The notes: generated from the letters alone by a model not told the origin. A DNA stretch of 64,000 nucleotides from Betaproteobacteria bacterium Ga0077526 (GCA_001464765.1 LNDV01000030.1:62001-126000), one strand, 5' to 3'; counted from the stretch's first letter, positions 53,348-63,053 are shown. A program made the numbers and translations.

Positions 53348-53769
53348 CCCTGACGATCGTGCTGGAAAACAGCGCGACGCTGAGGTCGGTAGCCGCGTCG
53401 CCAACGCGCGACACCGCCCGTCGCGCTGCCCTGATGCGGTGTCCGGGTCGACGACCACTGGCGAATGAGCTGGCTGATCAGTGCGTTACCGCACAGTGCG
53501 CGATACGGCCGGGCTCGCGGGAGCATGCCAATCCGACAAAACGGTCCGATTTTCTCGCTGAAAGCGATTGCCGGTTGCCGGGCAATACGCGCATCCTGTC
53601 AGGGATCGTTTCTTGCAGCCGGGTGGTCGAAACAGGTGCGCTCCCTCGGCCGGCAGGTCGCCGGAACCGGTCCCGCTGCTTCGGTCGAGGCTCAGTCATC
53701 GAGACGGGGACGGGTCGCAATCGGGGGACGGCGCCGCACCCAAGACAATGTGTTTTCAGGAGGCCTGAC
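53348..53769. other. 422-base gap without a recognised gene
   Basis: No plausible coding frame, tRNA or known RNA was recognised. A small ATTGCC/GGCAAT inverted repeat lies near 53566-53585. The only clear signal is AGGAGG at 53758-53763 for the following TTG start. Confidence 0.5.
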
Positions 53770-54741
53770 TTGCCCAACTTAACCAACCTGCTGACTCTCC
53801 GTATCGGATCCCTCGCAGTGCTGCTCTCGACTGTTCTGCTTTCCGCCTGCGGCGGCGGAGGCGGCTCGGGTGGAGGGGCGGCCGTCTCGCCCAGTTTTCC
53901 GCTGGGCTCCACGCCATCCACTGTGCCCGAGGATCTGACTACGCTCACGACCCTGAAGGAGGTTCAGGTCAACGCCGCGACTACCGCATCGGTGGTAGTA
54001 GGAACCGGATCCTTTACGCCGTTACCGGGCGTTGCGCCACGAATCGGCATCCGCACCCAGGCGGGCGACATTCAGGAGGTCGCTTTGCAGGTATCGTCTC
54101 TTGGAATTGCACAGACCTTTGTTCGGAGCACCTCTCTGATCTCCGAGCCCGTGTCCGGTGGATTCGCGTTCAGTTGGGCGACTGGAACTCGGGGCTCCGG
54201 TGTTCAGCAGTTTGAAATCGACATCATCACCCCGGAGCTAGCCAAACTTCAGTACCACTCATTCGGGATTTGGGGGGCAGACCTGAACACAGGCACTCCC
54301 GAGGCTGCGCTGGGATACTTCACGATCGGCACGCCCACATTGGCTGGAAACGTCCCCACCATCGGTACCGCGAGCTATTCAGGTATCTTGAATGCCATCT
54401 ATACGGCCCCGGGTCTGTTCGACGATGTGACCGCCAGGGCGTCTGCTGTCGTCAATTTCGCAGCAGGTTCGATCGTGTTCTCAACTGCCGACTCGGTCCG
54501 GCAGCCTGCAGTTGGCCCCACGACTATCGTCGCTGCTCCCACTTACAACATGTCTGGCACGCTCACATTTGCGCCGGGGTCGAATGTGATCACGGGGCCA
54601 GTGACCACTGGCACTGGCCTCACCGGAACCGTCACTGCCAACTTCTTCGGCCCGACAGCCCAGGAGATCGGCGGCACCTTCGTCCTCCAGAACGGCGGCG
54701 CGACCACCCGCATGATGGGCGCCTTCGGCGTCCACCAGTAA
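53770..54741 (+). CDS. Surface lipoprotein with C-terminal TbpB-like beta-barrel
   Basis: A 323-residue protein starting with TTG six bases after AGGAGG. The lipoprotein signal LLSACGGGGG follows a short hydrophobic stretch, then a Gly/Ser-rich spacer. The rest is Thr/Ser/Gly-rich beta structure ending EIGGTFVLQNGGATTRMMGA FGVHQ. This matches the C-terminal pattern (E-GG-F ... GAFG) of transferrin-binding-protein-like (TbpB_B_D) lipoproteins, many of which are exported to the surface by Slam. The DNA is visibly richer in A/T than its neighbours, suggesting recent transfer. Confidence 0.8.
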   Translation: MPNLTNLLTLRIGSLAVLLSTVLLSACGGGGGSGGGAAVSPSFPLGSTPSTVPEDLTTLTTLKEVQVNAATTASVVVGTGSFTPLPGVAPRIGIRTQAGDIQEVALQVSSLGIAQTFVRSTSLISEPVSGGFAFSWATGTRGSGVQQFEIDIITPELAKLQYHSFGIWGADLNTGTPEAALGYFTIGTPTLAGNVPTIGTASYSGILNAIYTAPGLFDDVTARASAVVNFAAGSIVFSTADSVRQPAVGPTTIVAAPTYNMSGTLTFAPGSNVITGPVTTGTGLTGTVTANFFGPTAQEIGGTFVLQNGGATTRMMGAFGVHQ

Positions 54742-54752
54742 GCGCAAGAACA

Positions 54753-54775
54753 GGGGCCGCAGCAGCGGCCCCTTT
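54753..54775 (+). terminator. Terminator between the lipoprotein and agmatinase-like genes
   Basis: GGGGCCGC (54753-54760), an AGCA loop and GCGGCCCC (54765-54772) followed by TTT. A perfect 8-bp stem lies 11 bases after the lipoprotein stop. Confidence 0.75.
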
Positions 54776-54779
54776 CCGA

Positions 54780-55760
54780 TCAAGCCAGCGTGCGGTGACC
54801 GCCCGCCGCGGCTGCGAGCGCCTCCAGCAGGATGCGCATCCCGAGCCGGGAGGTGATGCCCGACGGATCCCACGGCGGCGAAACTTCCGCCAGATCGATC
54901 GCCTTGATGGGCGCCGCCGACAGCCGGGAGATGATGCCGATGATCTCCCGAGGCGTCATGCCGCATGGCGTGGGAACACCGGTTCCCGGCGCGTACGCCG
55001 CATCCATCACATCGATGTCCACCGTCAGATAGACGGCGTCCACATTCCGCGAAGCGAACGCGACGGCGCGCTTCGCGATCTCCTCCACCCCCAGCGCCCA
55101 CACATCCTCCAGCGTGAAGAGGTGGATGCCTTTCTCCTTGACGTACGCGAGTTCGGAGCGCGGATTCATCCAGCCGCTCGGGCCGATGGTGACGATGTTG
55201 TCCGGGTGAAAGCCGGCATCCACGGCGCGTGCGATGGGACAGCAGTGATTGAGCGTCTCGCCGCCCACGTCCGTCGCGGTGTCGAGATGCGTATCGAAAT
55301 GAATCATGCCGCAGCGTGCGTACTTCTTCGCGAAGGCGCGTGCCGGGCCGATGGTGATGGAGTGATCGCCGCCGCCGATCACGGGGATCACGTCGGCGGC
55401 CAGCAGTTCCGCAACGGTCTGCTCGGCTCGTGCCTGGGTGGCGATGGAGTTGCCGGGGACGATCGCGACATCACCGCAGTCCACGATGCGAAAGTGCTGC
55501 GAGAGATCCATGCCGGTGGAGGCGTTGTACAGAAGGAACTGCTCGCTCGCCTCCCGCAGCCCCTTCGCCCCGAAGTTGGTGCCCGTGCGGCTGATGCAGG
55601 TGCCGTCCCACGGGAACCCGAGGAAGGCGACCTGCGCCCCTGCCTCGCGCAAAGCGGCTGCCTTGGCGGCGACCCGCGGCCGGTTCATGAAGGTGCCGAG
55701 CGTGCTCGCGTGCAGCGAGCCGTCCCACATGGTTTCGTCGACGACGGCTTCGGTGGTCAT
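54780..55760 (-). CDS. Agmatinase-type ureohydrolase
   Basis: A 326-residue member of the arginase/agmatinase family. The dinuclear Mn ligands are intact: His133 in GGGDHSIT, Asp156-His158-Asp160 in FDTHLDT, and Asp248 and Asp250 in TVDIDVMD. NHCCPIARAV replaces the usual SHACPFAR. It hydrolyses a guanidino compound to urea; agmatine, guanidinobutyrate or guanidine itself are possible. ATG 55760 follows GGAGACACC. It is the third gene of an operon with a substrate-binding protein and a desaturase. Confidence 0.9.
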   Translation of the reverse strand: MTTEAVVDETMWDGSLHASTLGTFMNRPRVAAKAAALREAGAQVAFLGFPWDGTCISRTGTNFGAKGLREASEQFLLYNASTGMDLSQHFRIVDCGDVAIVPGNSIATQARAEQTVAELLAADVIPVIGGGDHSITIGPARAFAKKYARCGMIHFDTHLDTATDVGGETLNHCCPIARAVDAGFHPDNIVTIGPSGWMNPRSELAYVKEKGIHLFTLEDVWALGVEEIAKRAVAFASRNVDAVYLTVDIDVMDAAYAPGTGVPTPCGMTPREIIGIISRLSAAPIKAIDLAEVSPPWDPSGITSRLGMRILLEALAAAAGGHRTLA

Positions 55761-55800
55761 TGGTGTCTCCTCTTTCGTGTCTTTCGTGGATGGATGCGAT

Positions 55801-56835
55801 TCAAAGGGCGGTGAGGAACGATACACCGTAGACACCGACGAATCCCAGTCCCTTGTCCGGGCCGGTGCCGACGTCCATGTCGCCGTGGTCTTCGTTCATC
55901 ACCCGAACGACGCGGTACCGGTGGTAGCCCCGAAGGACGTTGATGAACGGCAGGAACCGCTCGGCTTCGGCGCCGAACAGTTCACGGTTGAGGCGGGGCA
56001 ACTGGTACCAAGGAGCGGCGGGCCGCTCGTGGTGAGCATTGTGAAAGCCGAAGTTGAGCACCACGAGATTGAGCAGCCGGCTGCGTCCCAGGGCATTGGA
56101 GAAGGTGTTGCGATGCTCGTACGCCCGGTCGAATTCCTTCGGCGGCCCCTTGCGTCCGGTGCCCAGCGTCACGAAGACTTCGTAGGTGTGCTGATGCATG
56201 TCCATGATCCGCAGCACGATGAGCAGCAGCAGATAGGCCGCCACGTAGCCAGCCGCTGCAGGCCACGCGAACCAGGCGAGTGCGAGGAACGCGCTGCCGC
56301 GAATGGCGAGACACACAAGCACGCGCGTACGGTTGTGGCGATAGAACGGCGCGCGGAAGGGCAGCCAGAGCACGAGCGCGTGCATCATGACTTCCGTGGC
56401 CGGCACGTGGAACCACTCCAGCGTCGCAAGCGCTCGGCGCAGCCAGGGCCGGGCTCGGAGGATCTCGCGATAGTCGAGGAACACCACGTCCGCGCGGTCC
56501 ACGTGATGCCGCATGTGCTTGTCGCGGATCTCCTCGTAGGTGCCGTAGCACGCGGCGGTGATCCAGCACAGCACCCGGCCCAGGCGGGCATTGTGGGCCG
56601 GGTCCCGGAACACCGAGTTGTGCGCGCACTCGTGGATCATGTAGGCCGCGATCACCATGGCGTGCGCGGTGAGCAGCACGCCGGCAAGCCAGCCCGGCCA
56701 GCCGCCGAAGATCAGCGCGGCAAACCCTCCGACATAGGCTGCCGCGATGTAGACGAGGACGGCAGTCGTCGGCGCGAGGGCGTCTGCGTATCGCAGCAGT
56801 CTGGTCGGCTTGGACGCCGCGGGCGAGGCGCTCAT
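55801..56835 (-). CDS. Membrane fatty acid desaturase/hydroxylase-like protein
   Basis: A 344-residue integral membrane di-iron protein with the three His boxes: HECAH (68-72), HMRHH (107-111) and NAHHE near residue 275. Hydrophobic helices lie at about 22-64, 84-100, 150-165 and 190-225. Family members desaturate or hydroxylate acyl chains or other substrates. The start overlaps the preceding binding-protein gene by 4 bases (ATGA), so the two are translationally coupled. Confidence 0.9.
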   Translation of the reverse strand: MSASPAASKPTRLLRYADALAPTTAVLVYIAAAYVGGFAALIFGGWPGWLAGVLLTAHAMVIAAYMIHECAHNSVFRDPAHNARLGRVLCWITAACYGTYEEIRDKHMRHHVDRADVVFLDYREILRARPWLRRALATLEWFHVPATEVMMHALVLWLPFRAPFYRHNRTRVLVCLAIRGSAFLALAWFAWPAAAGYVAAYLLLLIVLRIMDMHQHTYEVFVTLGTGRKGPPKEFDRAYEHRNTFSNALGRSRLLNLVVLNFGFHNAHHERPAAPWYQLPRLNRELFGAEAERFLPFINVLRGYHRYRVVRVMNEDHGDMDVGTGPDKGLGFVGVYGVSFLTAL

Positions 56836-57851
56836 TTCCCCAGGACGGCGTTCACGAACTTCGGTTCCAGAGTGTCCTCGATGGCGGGCACGACCTTGAC
56901 CTCGCCGCGGGCCCTGAGGATCTCGCCGATAAGCGGGCCGCTGCCGAAGAACGACAGGGGCTCGTTAGACTTCGTGAACGCCTTGCGGATGTCCGCAGCC
57001 TGGAGGTTTCGCACGAGCGGCATCTGCTCCTTCACTTCCTTCGGCGTGATGCTCATGACCTTGGCGATGATCTTCGCCGATTCGTCGGGCTTTGCCTTCA
57101 CGTAGGCGAGAGCGTCCAGGTAGACCTTCACGAGCGTTTCGATCTCCTTCGGGTGCGACTGGATGAATCGGTCGTCGAACACGAGCACATCGGTGATGAC
57201 GCCTGGCGCATCCTTGGAGGAGTAGATCACCTTGAAGCCCTTGCCGCTCTTCATGGCGAGCAGTTGGGAAAGCATGGGTTCCCAGGTCACGCCGACGGAG
57301 AGCTGGCCGCCCGCCATGGCGGGCGGGATGGCGTCGGGCGCCATGTTGATGAGCGTGACGTCGGATTCCGCGAGGCCGTTCTTCTTCATCGCGTAGGCGA
57401 GCAGGATGTCCGAAGGCGACAGCTGAACGAGTCCGATCTTCTTGCCCTTGAAGTCCGCGATCTTGTCGATGCCCTTGCCCACGACGATCGCGTCGGCGCC
57501 GTACGAGTAGTCGATGGGCAGCACCACCTTCTGCATCTGCCCTTTCTCGATCTGGGGCAGAACCTGGTTGTACGTCACCATGCCGCCCTGCAGGGCGCCG
57601 CCGGCAATGGCCGGGGGAATCTCCACCGGATCCGCGAACATCTTGAGCTCGACACTGAGGCCCGCCTTCTTGAACAGACCGAGGGCGTCGGCAACATAGA
57701 ACGGGCCGTACCCCACCCAGGCCACGGTGCCGATCCGGATCGCCGTGGCGGCAGAGGCGGGGAGGGCGACGAACATCGACACGACGAGCGCCGCCAGAGC
57801 GGCGAGACGGCGCGAACGGGACGGGCTTGCCTTGCGGCCAGCGAAGAGCAT
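56832..57851 (-). CDS. NMT1/SsuA-type ABC transporter substrate-binding protein
   Basis: A 339-residue periplasmic binding protein with signal peptide RLAALAALVVSMFVALPASA before ATAIRIGTVAWVGYGPFYVA. The fold has YVADALGLFKKAGLSVEL, IGLVQLSPSDILLAYAMKKN and GVTWEPMLSQLLAM, typical of nitrate/taurine/pyrimidine-precursor (NMT1) receptors. No permease or ATPase is adjacent. ATG 57851 follows TGGAG and is preceded by a 34-base hairpin that sequesters that site. Start of an operon with the desaturase and ureohydrolase. Confidence 0.9.
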   Translation of the reverse strand: MLFAGRKASPSRSRRLAALAALVVSMFVALPASAATAIRIGTVAWVGYGPFYVADALGLFKKAGLSVELKMFADPVEIPPAIAGGALQGGMVTYNQVLPQIEKGQMQKVVLPIDYSYGADAIVVGKGIDKIADFKGKKIGLVQLSPSDILLAYAMKKNGLAESDVTLINMAPDAIPPAMAGGQLSVGVTWEPMLSQLLAMKSGKGFKVIYSSKDAPGVITDVLVFDDRFIQSHPKEIETLVKVYLDALAYVKAKPDESAKIIAKVMSITPKEVKEQMPLVRNLQAADIRKAFTKSNEPLSFFGSGPLIGEILRARGEVKVVPAIEDTLEPKFVNAVLGK

Positions 57852-57852
57852 G

Positions 57853-57886
57853 GGAGCACTCCAGACGGGGAACGTCGGAGTGCTCC
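57853..57886 (-). promoter_or_regulatory. Perfect hairpin hiding the ribosome site of the SBP operon
   Basis: GGAGCACTCC (57853-57862) and GGAGTGCTCC (57877-57886) form a perfect 10-bp stem around an inner GACG/CGTC pair. It lies immediately upstream of the ATG at 57851 and on the minus strand includes the GGAG of the ribosome site. It could control translation (RNA thermometer or ligand switch) or be a repressor operator. Confidence 0.65.
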
Positions 57887-57967
57887 GCAGGTTCGGTGCC
57901 ACAGGCGAGTGTGCGCAACCGCCTGATTTGGTGGCGGCGAAGCCGATTCGGTCTGAAAGCGCCGCGC

Positions 57968-58009
57968 CCCTCCGCAGTGCGGACCCGGACGGGCTGCACT
58001 GCGGGAGGG
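57968..58009 (-). terminator. GC-rich stem-loop after mscS
   Basis: CCCTCCGCAGTGC (57968-57980) and GCACTGCGGGAGGG (57996-58009) form a 13-bp stem with one bulged base. It lies 52 bases after the mscS stop on the minus strand. No T-tract is present, so termination is only possible. Confidence 0.45.
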
Positions 58010-58060
58010 CGTTCACGCGTCAGTGCGATCCGGCGCCGCCCGCCAGAGGGCGCGTGGGTG

Positions 58061-58870
58061 TCAGGCGGCCTTGCCGACCCGGACTGGCGTTTCGGGGATC
58101 GGGTAGCCGGCTGCGCCGAAAGTGTCCGAGATCGCGCGGTTGGTATCGAAGTACACCTGCCAGTAGTTGTTGGTGTGCGTGTACGGCCGCACGGCGAGGA
58201 CGGTGCCGCGTTCGTTGAAGTCGACGATCTCCACGTCCGGCGGGGGCTCGGTCGTCACGTTCGGAATGGCGGCAAGCGCCGTCTTCAGCCGGGCGATGGC
58301 GTCCTGCGCATCGACGCCGTGCGCGATCTGGGCCGAGCGGTCCACCCGGCGGAATGCGCTCGCGGAGAAGTTCTGGATGGTGTCCGAGAAGATCTTGTTG
58401 TTGCCGACGAAGGTGCTGATGTTGTCGGGCGTGAGGATGGTCGTCGCGAACAGCCCGACCTCCTTGACCGTGCCCTCGACGCCGCCGGCCTTCACGTAGT
58501 CGCCCACCTTGAACGGGCGCAGCACGACCAGGAACGCCCCGGCCGCGAAGTTAGACAGGAGCCCGGCCCACGCCGCGCCGATGGCGATGCCCATGCCGGC
58601 CACGAGCGCCGCGAACGACGTGGTCTCGACGCCGAAGTACCCCAGGATGGCGACGACCAGAACGATGTTGAGCGCGACGCTGACGATGTTGCCGATGTAG
58701 CGCAGCAGCGTCGGGTCCACCTGCTGGCGCGTGAGGCCGGCCGACAGCGCCCGGATGCTCACGCCGATCAGCCAGCGGCCGACGATCCAGAAGGCAATCG
58801 CGCCGGCGATCTTCAGGCCGAAGGTCGTCAGGTGCACCGTGGCGGTGTCGATCATGCTCTGGATGTTCAT
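58061..58870 (-). CDS. Small-conductance mechanosensitive channel (MscS family)
   Basis: A 269-residue channel with three helices and the pore-lining TM3 signature FAALVAGMGIAIGAAWAG followed by LLSNFAAGAFLVVLRPFKVG. The cytosolic part has VGDYVKAGGVEGTVKEVGLF and ends VRVGKAA. It releases solutes on hypo-osmotic shock. The ATG follows GAGGACCGCACC. The nearest neighbours are unrelated. Confidence 0.95.
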   Translation of the reverse strand: MNIQSMIDTATVHLTTFGLKIAGAIAFWIVGRWLIGVSIRALSAGLTRQQVDPTLLRYIGNIVSVALNIVLVVAILGYFGVETTSFAALVAGMGIAIGAAWAGLLSNFAAGAFLVVLRPFKVGDYVKAGGVEGTVKEVGLFATTILTPDNISTFVGNNKIFSDTIQNFSASAFRRVDRSAQIAHGVDAQDAIARLKTALAAIPNVTTEPPPDVEIVDFNERGTVLAVRPYTHTNNYWQVYFDTNRAISDTFGAAGYPIPETPVRVGKAA

Positions 58871-58972
58871 GGTGCGGTCCTCGCGAGTTGAAGAACCCCC
58901 AGTTTAGTGAGGGTTCCTGCGAGGCTGCAATGTCAATCGCCCGACCGGCATCGGCCGGAGCGCCGGGAACGC

Positions 58973-60028
58973 TCAGTGCGCGAAGACTCGCACGTTCCTC
59001 GGGCGCACCAGGACCTGCTCGCCGGCCACGAGTGCGAGACGGGCGTGCGCATCCCGGGACAGCTCCACGTGAATGGGTGTGTCGTCGTCCGTGAGCAGGT
59101 CGACACGGACCGTGGAACCGACGGCGAGCAGGTGTTCCACCCGAGCGGGGATGCCCGCGGTATCCGCCGCAGGTCGGACGAGTTCGATGTCGTGCGGTCG
59201 TGCGAAGGCGACGGCGGGCGACTCCATCGGGTGAGAGTGCTCGGGGGTCGCCAGTTCCAGGGGGCCGAAGCGGGCACGGCCTTTCTGCACGCGGCCGTGG
59301 AACAGGTTCACGTTGCCGAGGAACTGGTAGACGAAGGCATTGGCGGGGTTGTCGTATACCTCCTGCGGTGTGCCGATCTGCTGGACGCTGCCCTCGTTCA
59401 TGACGACGACCCGATCGGACACCTCGAGCGCTTCGTCCTGATCATGGGTGACGAACACCGTGGTGATGTGCATCTCGTCATGGAGGCGGCGAAGCCAGCG
59501 GCGCAGTTCCTTGCGGACCTTGGCGTCCAGGGCGCCGAAGGGTTCGTCCAGCAGCAGCACACGCGGTTCCACGGCAAGCGCGCGGGCCAGCGCGATCCGC
59601 TGGCGCTGGCCGCCGGAGAGCTGGTGCGGGTAGCGGTCGGCGAGCCAGTCGAGCTGAACGAGCGACAGCAGCTCCATCACCTTGCGTTTGATCTCGCTGT
59701 CCGAGGGTCGATCCTGCCGCGGGCGCACCCGCAGGCCGAAAGCCACGTTCTCGAAGATCGTCATGTGCCGGAACAGCGCGTAGTGCTGGAACACGAAGCC
59801 CACCTGGCGCTCGCGCACGTGGCGGTCCGTCGCGTCTTCGCCGTGGAACAGCACCTGTCCGGAGTCCAGGGTCTCGAGCCCGGCGATCACGCGGAGCAGC
59901 GTTGTCTTCCCGGAGCCCGACGGCCCGAGCAGCGCAAGCAGCTCTCCGGTCTGCACTTCGAGGCTCACGTGGTCCAGTGCCTTGAAGTTCCCGAAACGCT
60001 TGTTCACGTCGCGTACGTCGATGCTCAT
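58973..60028 (-). CDS. cysA: Sulfate/thiosulfate ABC transporter ATP-binding protein
   Basis: A 351-residue ATPase with Walker [10 protein letters not shown] (35-43), signature LSGGQRQR (137-144) and Walker [14 protein letters not shown] (158-170). A C-terminal TOBE-type domain carries [36 protein letters not shown] and the length are those of CysA. Last gene of the sbp-cysT-cysW-cysA operon. The ATG follows GGAGAAGACTG. Confidence 0.95.
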   Translation of the reverse strand: MSIDVRDVNKRFGNFKALDHVSLEVQTGELLALLGPSGSGKTTLLRVIAGLETLDSGQVLFHGEDATDRHVRERQVGFVFQHYALFRHMTIFENVAFGLRVRPRQDRPSDSEIKRKVMELLSLVQLDWLADRYPHQLSGGQRQRIALARALAVEPRVLLLDEPFGALDAKVRKELRRWLRRLHDEMHITTVFVTHDQDEALEVSDRVVVMNEGSVQQIGTPQEVYDNPANAFVYQFLGNVNLFHGRVQKGRARFGPLELATPEHSHPMESPAVAFARPHDIELVRPAADTAGIPARVEHLLAVGSTVRVDLLTDDDTPIHVELSRDAHARLALVAGEQVLVRPRNVRVFAH

Positions 60029-60044
60029 CAGTCTTCTCCGGCTC

Positions 60045-60932
60045 TCAGTCGGCTGCGCGGTCCTGCTCGAAGCGGCGTTCGACCCAGGTCTTGAGGGCGA
60101 GCGTCACCAGCGCGAGCAGGGCGAGCAGCGAGGCCACCGCGAAGGCCGCGGTGAACTGGTATTCGTTGTAGAGGATTTCCACGTGCAGCGGCATGGTGTT
60201 CGTCGCGCCGCGGATGTGGCCCGACACCACCGAGACGGCGCCGAACTCGCCCATCGCGCGGGCGTTGCAGAGGATCACGCCGTAGAGAAGCCCCCACTTC
60301 ACGTTGGGCAGCGTCACGCGCCAGAACACCTGCCAGCCGCTGGCGCCGAGCACGACCGCGGCTTCTTCCTCATCCTTGCCCTGGGCTTCCATGAGGGGAA
60401 TGAGTTCGCGCGCGACGAAGGGGAACGTCACGAACACGGTGGCGAGCACGATGCCCGGCACCGCGAAGATCACCTTGAGGTCGTGGTCACGCAGCGTCTC
60501 GCCGAACCAGCCCTGAAGACCGAAGACCAGCACGTAGATGAGACCCGATACGACCGGTGACACCGAGAAGGGCAGGTCGATGAGCGTGACGAGCAGGTTC
60601 TTGCCGCGGAACTCGAACTTCGCGATCGCCCAGGCTGCCGCCACGCCGAACACGAGATTGAGCGGCACGGCGATCGCGGCCGTGAGCAGCGTGAGCCGGA
60701 TCGCGGCCAGCGCGTCCTCTTCGATGACCGCCGCCAGATAGACGTCCACGCCTTTGCGCAGGGCCTCGTAGAAGACGGCAGCGAGAGGCACGAACAGGAA
60801 GAGCGTCAGGAAGGCGAGAGCGATGCCGATCAGCGTCCAGCGCACCCAGGGACTCTCGTGCGTGGCGTCCCGGACGGAGCGCGCGGGCGAGGAGGCCGGC
60901 GCGACCGGCAGGGGGATCGCGGCCGCACTCAT
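60045..60932 (-). CDS. cysW: Sulfate ABC transporter permease CysW
   Basis: A 295-residue permease with about six helices and the EAA loop [27 protein letters not shown] (split by position near residue 170-200), followed by [38 protein letters not shown] is typical of CysW. The start overlaps the cysT stop by 4 bases. Confidence 0.95.
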   Translation of the reverse strand: MSAAAIPLPVAPASSPARSVRDATHESPWVRWTLIGIALAFLTLFLFVPLAAVFYEALRKGVDVYLAAVIEEDALAAIRLTLLTAAIAVPLNLVFGVAAAWAIAKFEFRGKNLLVTLIDLPFSVSPVVSGLIYVLVFGLQGWFGETLRDHDLKVIFAVPGIVLATVFVTFPFVARELIPLMEAQGKDEEEAAVVLGASGWQVFWRVTLPNVKWGLLYGVILCNARAMGEFGAVSVVSGHIRGATNTMPLHVEILYNEYQFTAAFAVASLLALLALVTLALKTWVERRFEQDRAAD

Positions 60933-61765
60933 GTCATTCCCCGGCGCTTGCGGGACCAGCCCTGCAGAAGATTGATCACGAGCAGCAGGCAGAAGGAGAT
61001 CACCAGCATCACGACTGCGATGGCGGTCGCGCCCGCATAGTCGTACTGCTCGAGCTTGGTGATGATGAGAAGCGGCGTGATCTCGGAGACCATCGGCATG
61101 TTGCCGGCGATGAAGATCACGGAACCGTACTCACCGATCGCGCGGGCGAACGCGAGCGCGAAGCCGGTGAGCAGAGCCGGCGTCAGAGTCGGCAGCACGA
61201 TGCGCAGAAAAGTCTGGAGCCGGGTGGCGCCGAGTGTCGCGGCGGCCTCCTCGAGTTCGGGTTCCAGATCGGCCAGCACCGGCTGCACCGTCCGCACGAC
61301 GAACGGCAGGCCGATGAAGGTGAGGGCGACGAGGATGCCGAGCGGTGTGAACGCGACCTTGATGCCGAGCGGTTCGAGGATGCTGCCGATCCAGCCGTTC
61401 GAGGCGTAGAGGGCGGTCAGCGCTATGCCGGCGACCGCCGTAGGCAGGGCGAACGGGAGGTCGACCAGCGCGTCGATCAGGCGCTTGCCGGGGAATCGGT
61501 ACCGGACCAGCACCCAGGCGACCAGCAGGCCGAACAGGGCGTTGATGGCGGCTGCGAGCAGCGACGTGCCGAACGTGAGTCTGTAGGAGGCCAACACTCG
61601 CGGTGCGGTCACCGTCGTCCAGAAGGCTTCCCACGTGAGTGTCGCTGTCTTGGCGAACGCCGCGCCCAGCGGGATCAGCACGATCAGGCTGAGATACAGC
61701 ACCGTGAAACCGAGCGCCAGACCGAAGCCCGGCAGCACGCTGTGGCGACGCAGGACGGCGCTCAT
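60929..61765 (-). CDS. cysT: Sulfate ABC transporter permease CysT
   Basis: A 278-residue permease with [20 protein letters not shown], the EAA-type loop [16 protein letters not shown] and [19 protein letters not shown], all CysT/CysU features. It is coupled by 4-base overlaps to the binding protein before it and to cysW after it. Confidence 0.95.
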   Translation of the reverse strand: MSAVLRRHSVLPGFGLALGFTVLYLSLIVLIPLGAAFAKTATLTWEAFWTTVTAPRVLASYRLTFGTSLLAAAINALFGLLVAWVLVRYRFPGKRLIDALVDLPFALPTAVAGIALTALYASNGWIGSILEPLGIKVAFTPLGILVALTFIGLPFVVRTVQPVLADLEPELEEAAATLGATRLQTFLRIVLPTLTPALLTGFALAFARAIGEYGSVIFIAGNMPMVSEITPLLIITKLEQYDYAGATAIAVVMLVISFCLLLVINLLQGWSRKRRGMT

Positions 61766-62766
61766 CGCCCCCCCGGGACGAAGATCTGGTCGAACACGCC
61801 GCCATCCGCGAAGTGAGTCTTCTGCGCGTTCTGCCAGCTGCCGAAGACGTCGGTCAGCTTGACCAGATTCAGCTTGAGAAAGAGCTTGGCGTACTTGGAC
61901 AGCGCGATCACCGAGGTGGGGCGGTAGTAATGCCTGGAGATGATGTCCTGGCCTTCGTCCGTGTAGAGGAACTCGAGGTACGCCTGAGCGGCCAGGCGCG
62001 TGTTGCGGCGATCCACCACCTTGTCGACCACGGCCACGGGGGGCTCGGCCAGGATGCTCACGGAGGGCACCACGATCTGGAACTTGTCCGGCCCGAGTTC
62101 CTTCACGGCGAGGAACGCCTCGTTCTCCCAGGCGAGCAGCACATCGCCGATGCCGCGCTCGACGAACGTCGTGGTGGACCCGCGCGCGCCGGAGTCCAGC
62201 ACCTGCACGTTGCGGTACAGCCGCGACACGAAGTCACGCGCCTTCGCATCGTCCTTGCCGTATTTCTTGATCGCATAGACCCAGGCTGCCAGGTAGTTCC
62301 AGCGGGCGCCGCCGGAGGTCTTGGGGTTGGGCGTGACGACCGAGATGCCCGGGCGGACGACATCCTCCCAGTCCTGGATGTTCTTGGGATTGCCCTTCCG
62401 GACGAGGAACACGATCGTGGACGTGTAAGGCGAGCTGTTGTGCGGCAGGCGCTTCTGCCAGTCGACGGGCAGAAGCTTGCCGCGGGCGGCGATCTCGTCG
62501 ATGTCGTAGGCGAGGGCCAGTGTGACGACGTCGGCGTCGAGGCCGTCGATCACGGCTCGCGCCTGCTTGCCGGAGCCCCCGTGCGACTGGCGGATGGAGA
62601 TCTTCTCCTTGCCGGCCACGGCCCAGCGCTTCGCGAAGGCGGCGTTGATCTCCTGGTACAGCTCCCGCGTCGGATCGTAGGAGACATTCATGAGCGTGAC
62701 GTCCGCCTGGGCGGACAAGCTGGCGATCAGGCCGAGGGCGGCGAGAAGAAGGTGGAACCGGGGCAT
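61762..62766 (-). CDS. sbp: Sulfate ABC transporter substrate-binding protein
   Basis: A 334-residue periplasmic sulfate receptor with signal peptide [17 protein letters not shown] before [18 protein letters not shown]. Ligand-site blocks are [58 protein letters not shown] and [18 protein letters not shown]. It could be Sbp or the thiosulfate form CysP; these cannot be separated here. ATG 62766 was chosen over upstream in-frame codons. First gene of the operon. Confidence 0.95.
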   Translation of the reverse strand: MPRFHLLLAALGLIASLSAQADVTLMNVSYDPTRELYQEINAAFAKRWAVAGKEKISIRQSHGGSGKQARAVIDGLDADVVTLALAYDIDEIAARGKLLPVDWQKRLPHNSSPYTSTIVFLVRKGNPKNIQDWEDVVRPGISVVTPNPKTSGGARWNYLAAWVYAIKKYGKDDAKARDFVSRLYRNVQVLDSGARGSTTTFVERGIGDVLLAWENEAFLAVKELGPDKFQIVVPSVSILAEPPVAVVDKVVDRRNTRLAAQAYLEFLYTDEGQDIISRHYYRPTSVIALSKYAKLFLKLNLVKLTDVFGSWQNAQKTHFADGGVFDQIFVPGGR

Positions 62767-62890
62767 CTGGGGAATCTGGGTGAGAGGAACGGTCGGCCCG
62801 GGACGCATCCACGGGACAACCCGTTCCTCGGAGAACGGAACCAGGAGCCTACCGACCCCCCTCGGGTGACGGAAGAAACGCTTTCGTATT

Positions 62891-62915
62891 TTCTTATTCG
62901 ACCTGGTTCTAAGAA
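62891..62915. promoter_or_regulatory. Inverted repeat in the divergent region, possible CysB site
   Basis: TTCTTA (62891-62896) and TAAGAA (62910-62915) are perfect 6-bp arms 13 bases apart in an A/T-rich island in otherwise GC-rich DNA. It lies 125 bases before the sbp start. The LysR regulator CysB binds such sequences at sulfate genes. It could also act on the divergent alcohol dehydrogenase. Confidence 0.5.
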
Positions 62916-63053
62916 TGATGCCGATGGGGCTGGTTCGTCATGTTCCCGAAACGGGCGCCCGCCGTGCGCGCTCCCGGGATCCGGGGCCGGGAGCTTTGGC
63001 GGGTATCCTTGGCGGACGACCAACGCGGGGCCGACCGCCCCGGAGAGGAAACG

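Noticed and set aside
53348..53769. Cyclic-di-GMP riboswitch or small RNA before the lipoprotein
   Set aside because: Small inverted repeats exist but none of the GEMM consensus strings are found, and no coding frame is convincing.
57852..58060. Guanidine-I (ykkC) riboswitch before the SBP/ureohydrolase operon
   Set aside because: The conserved GGGACGGG/ACGR core blocks are not there; only two unrelated hairpins are seen.
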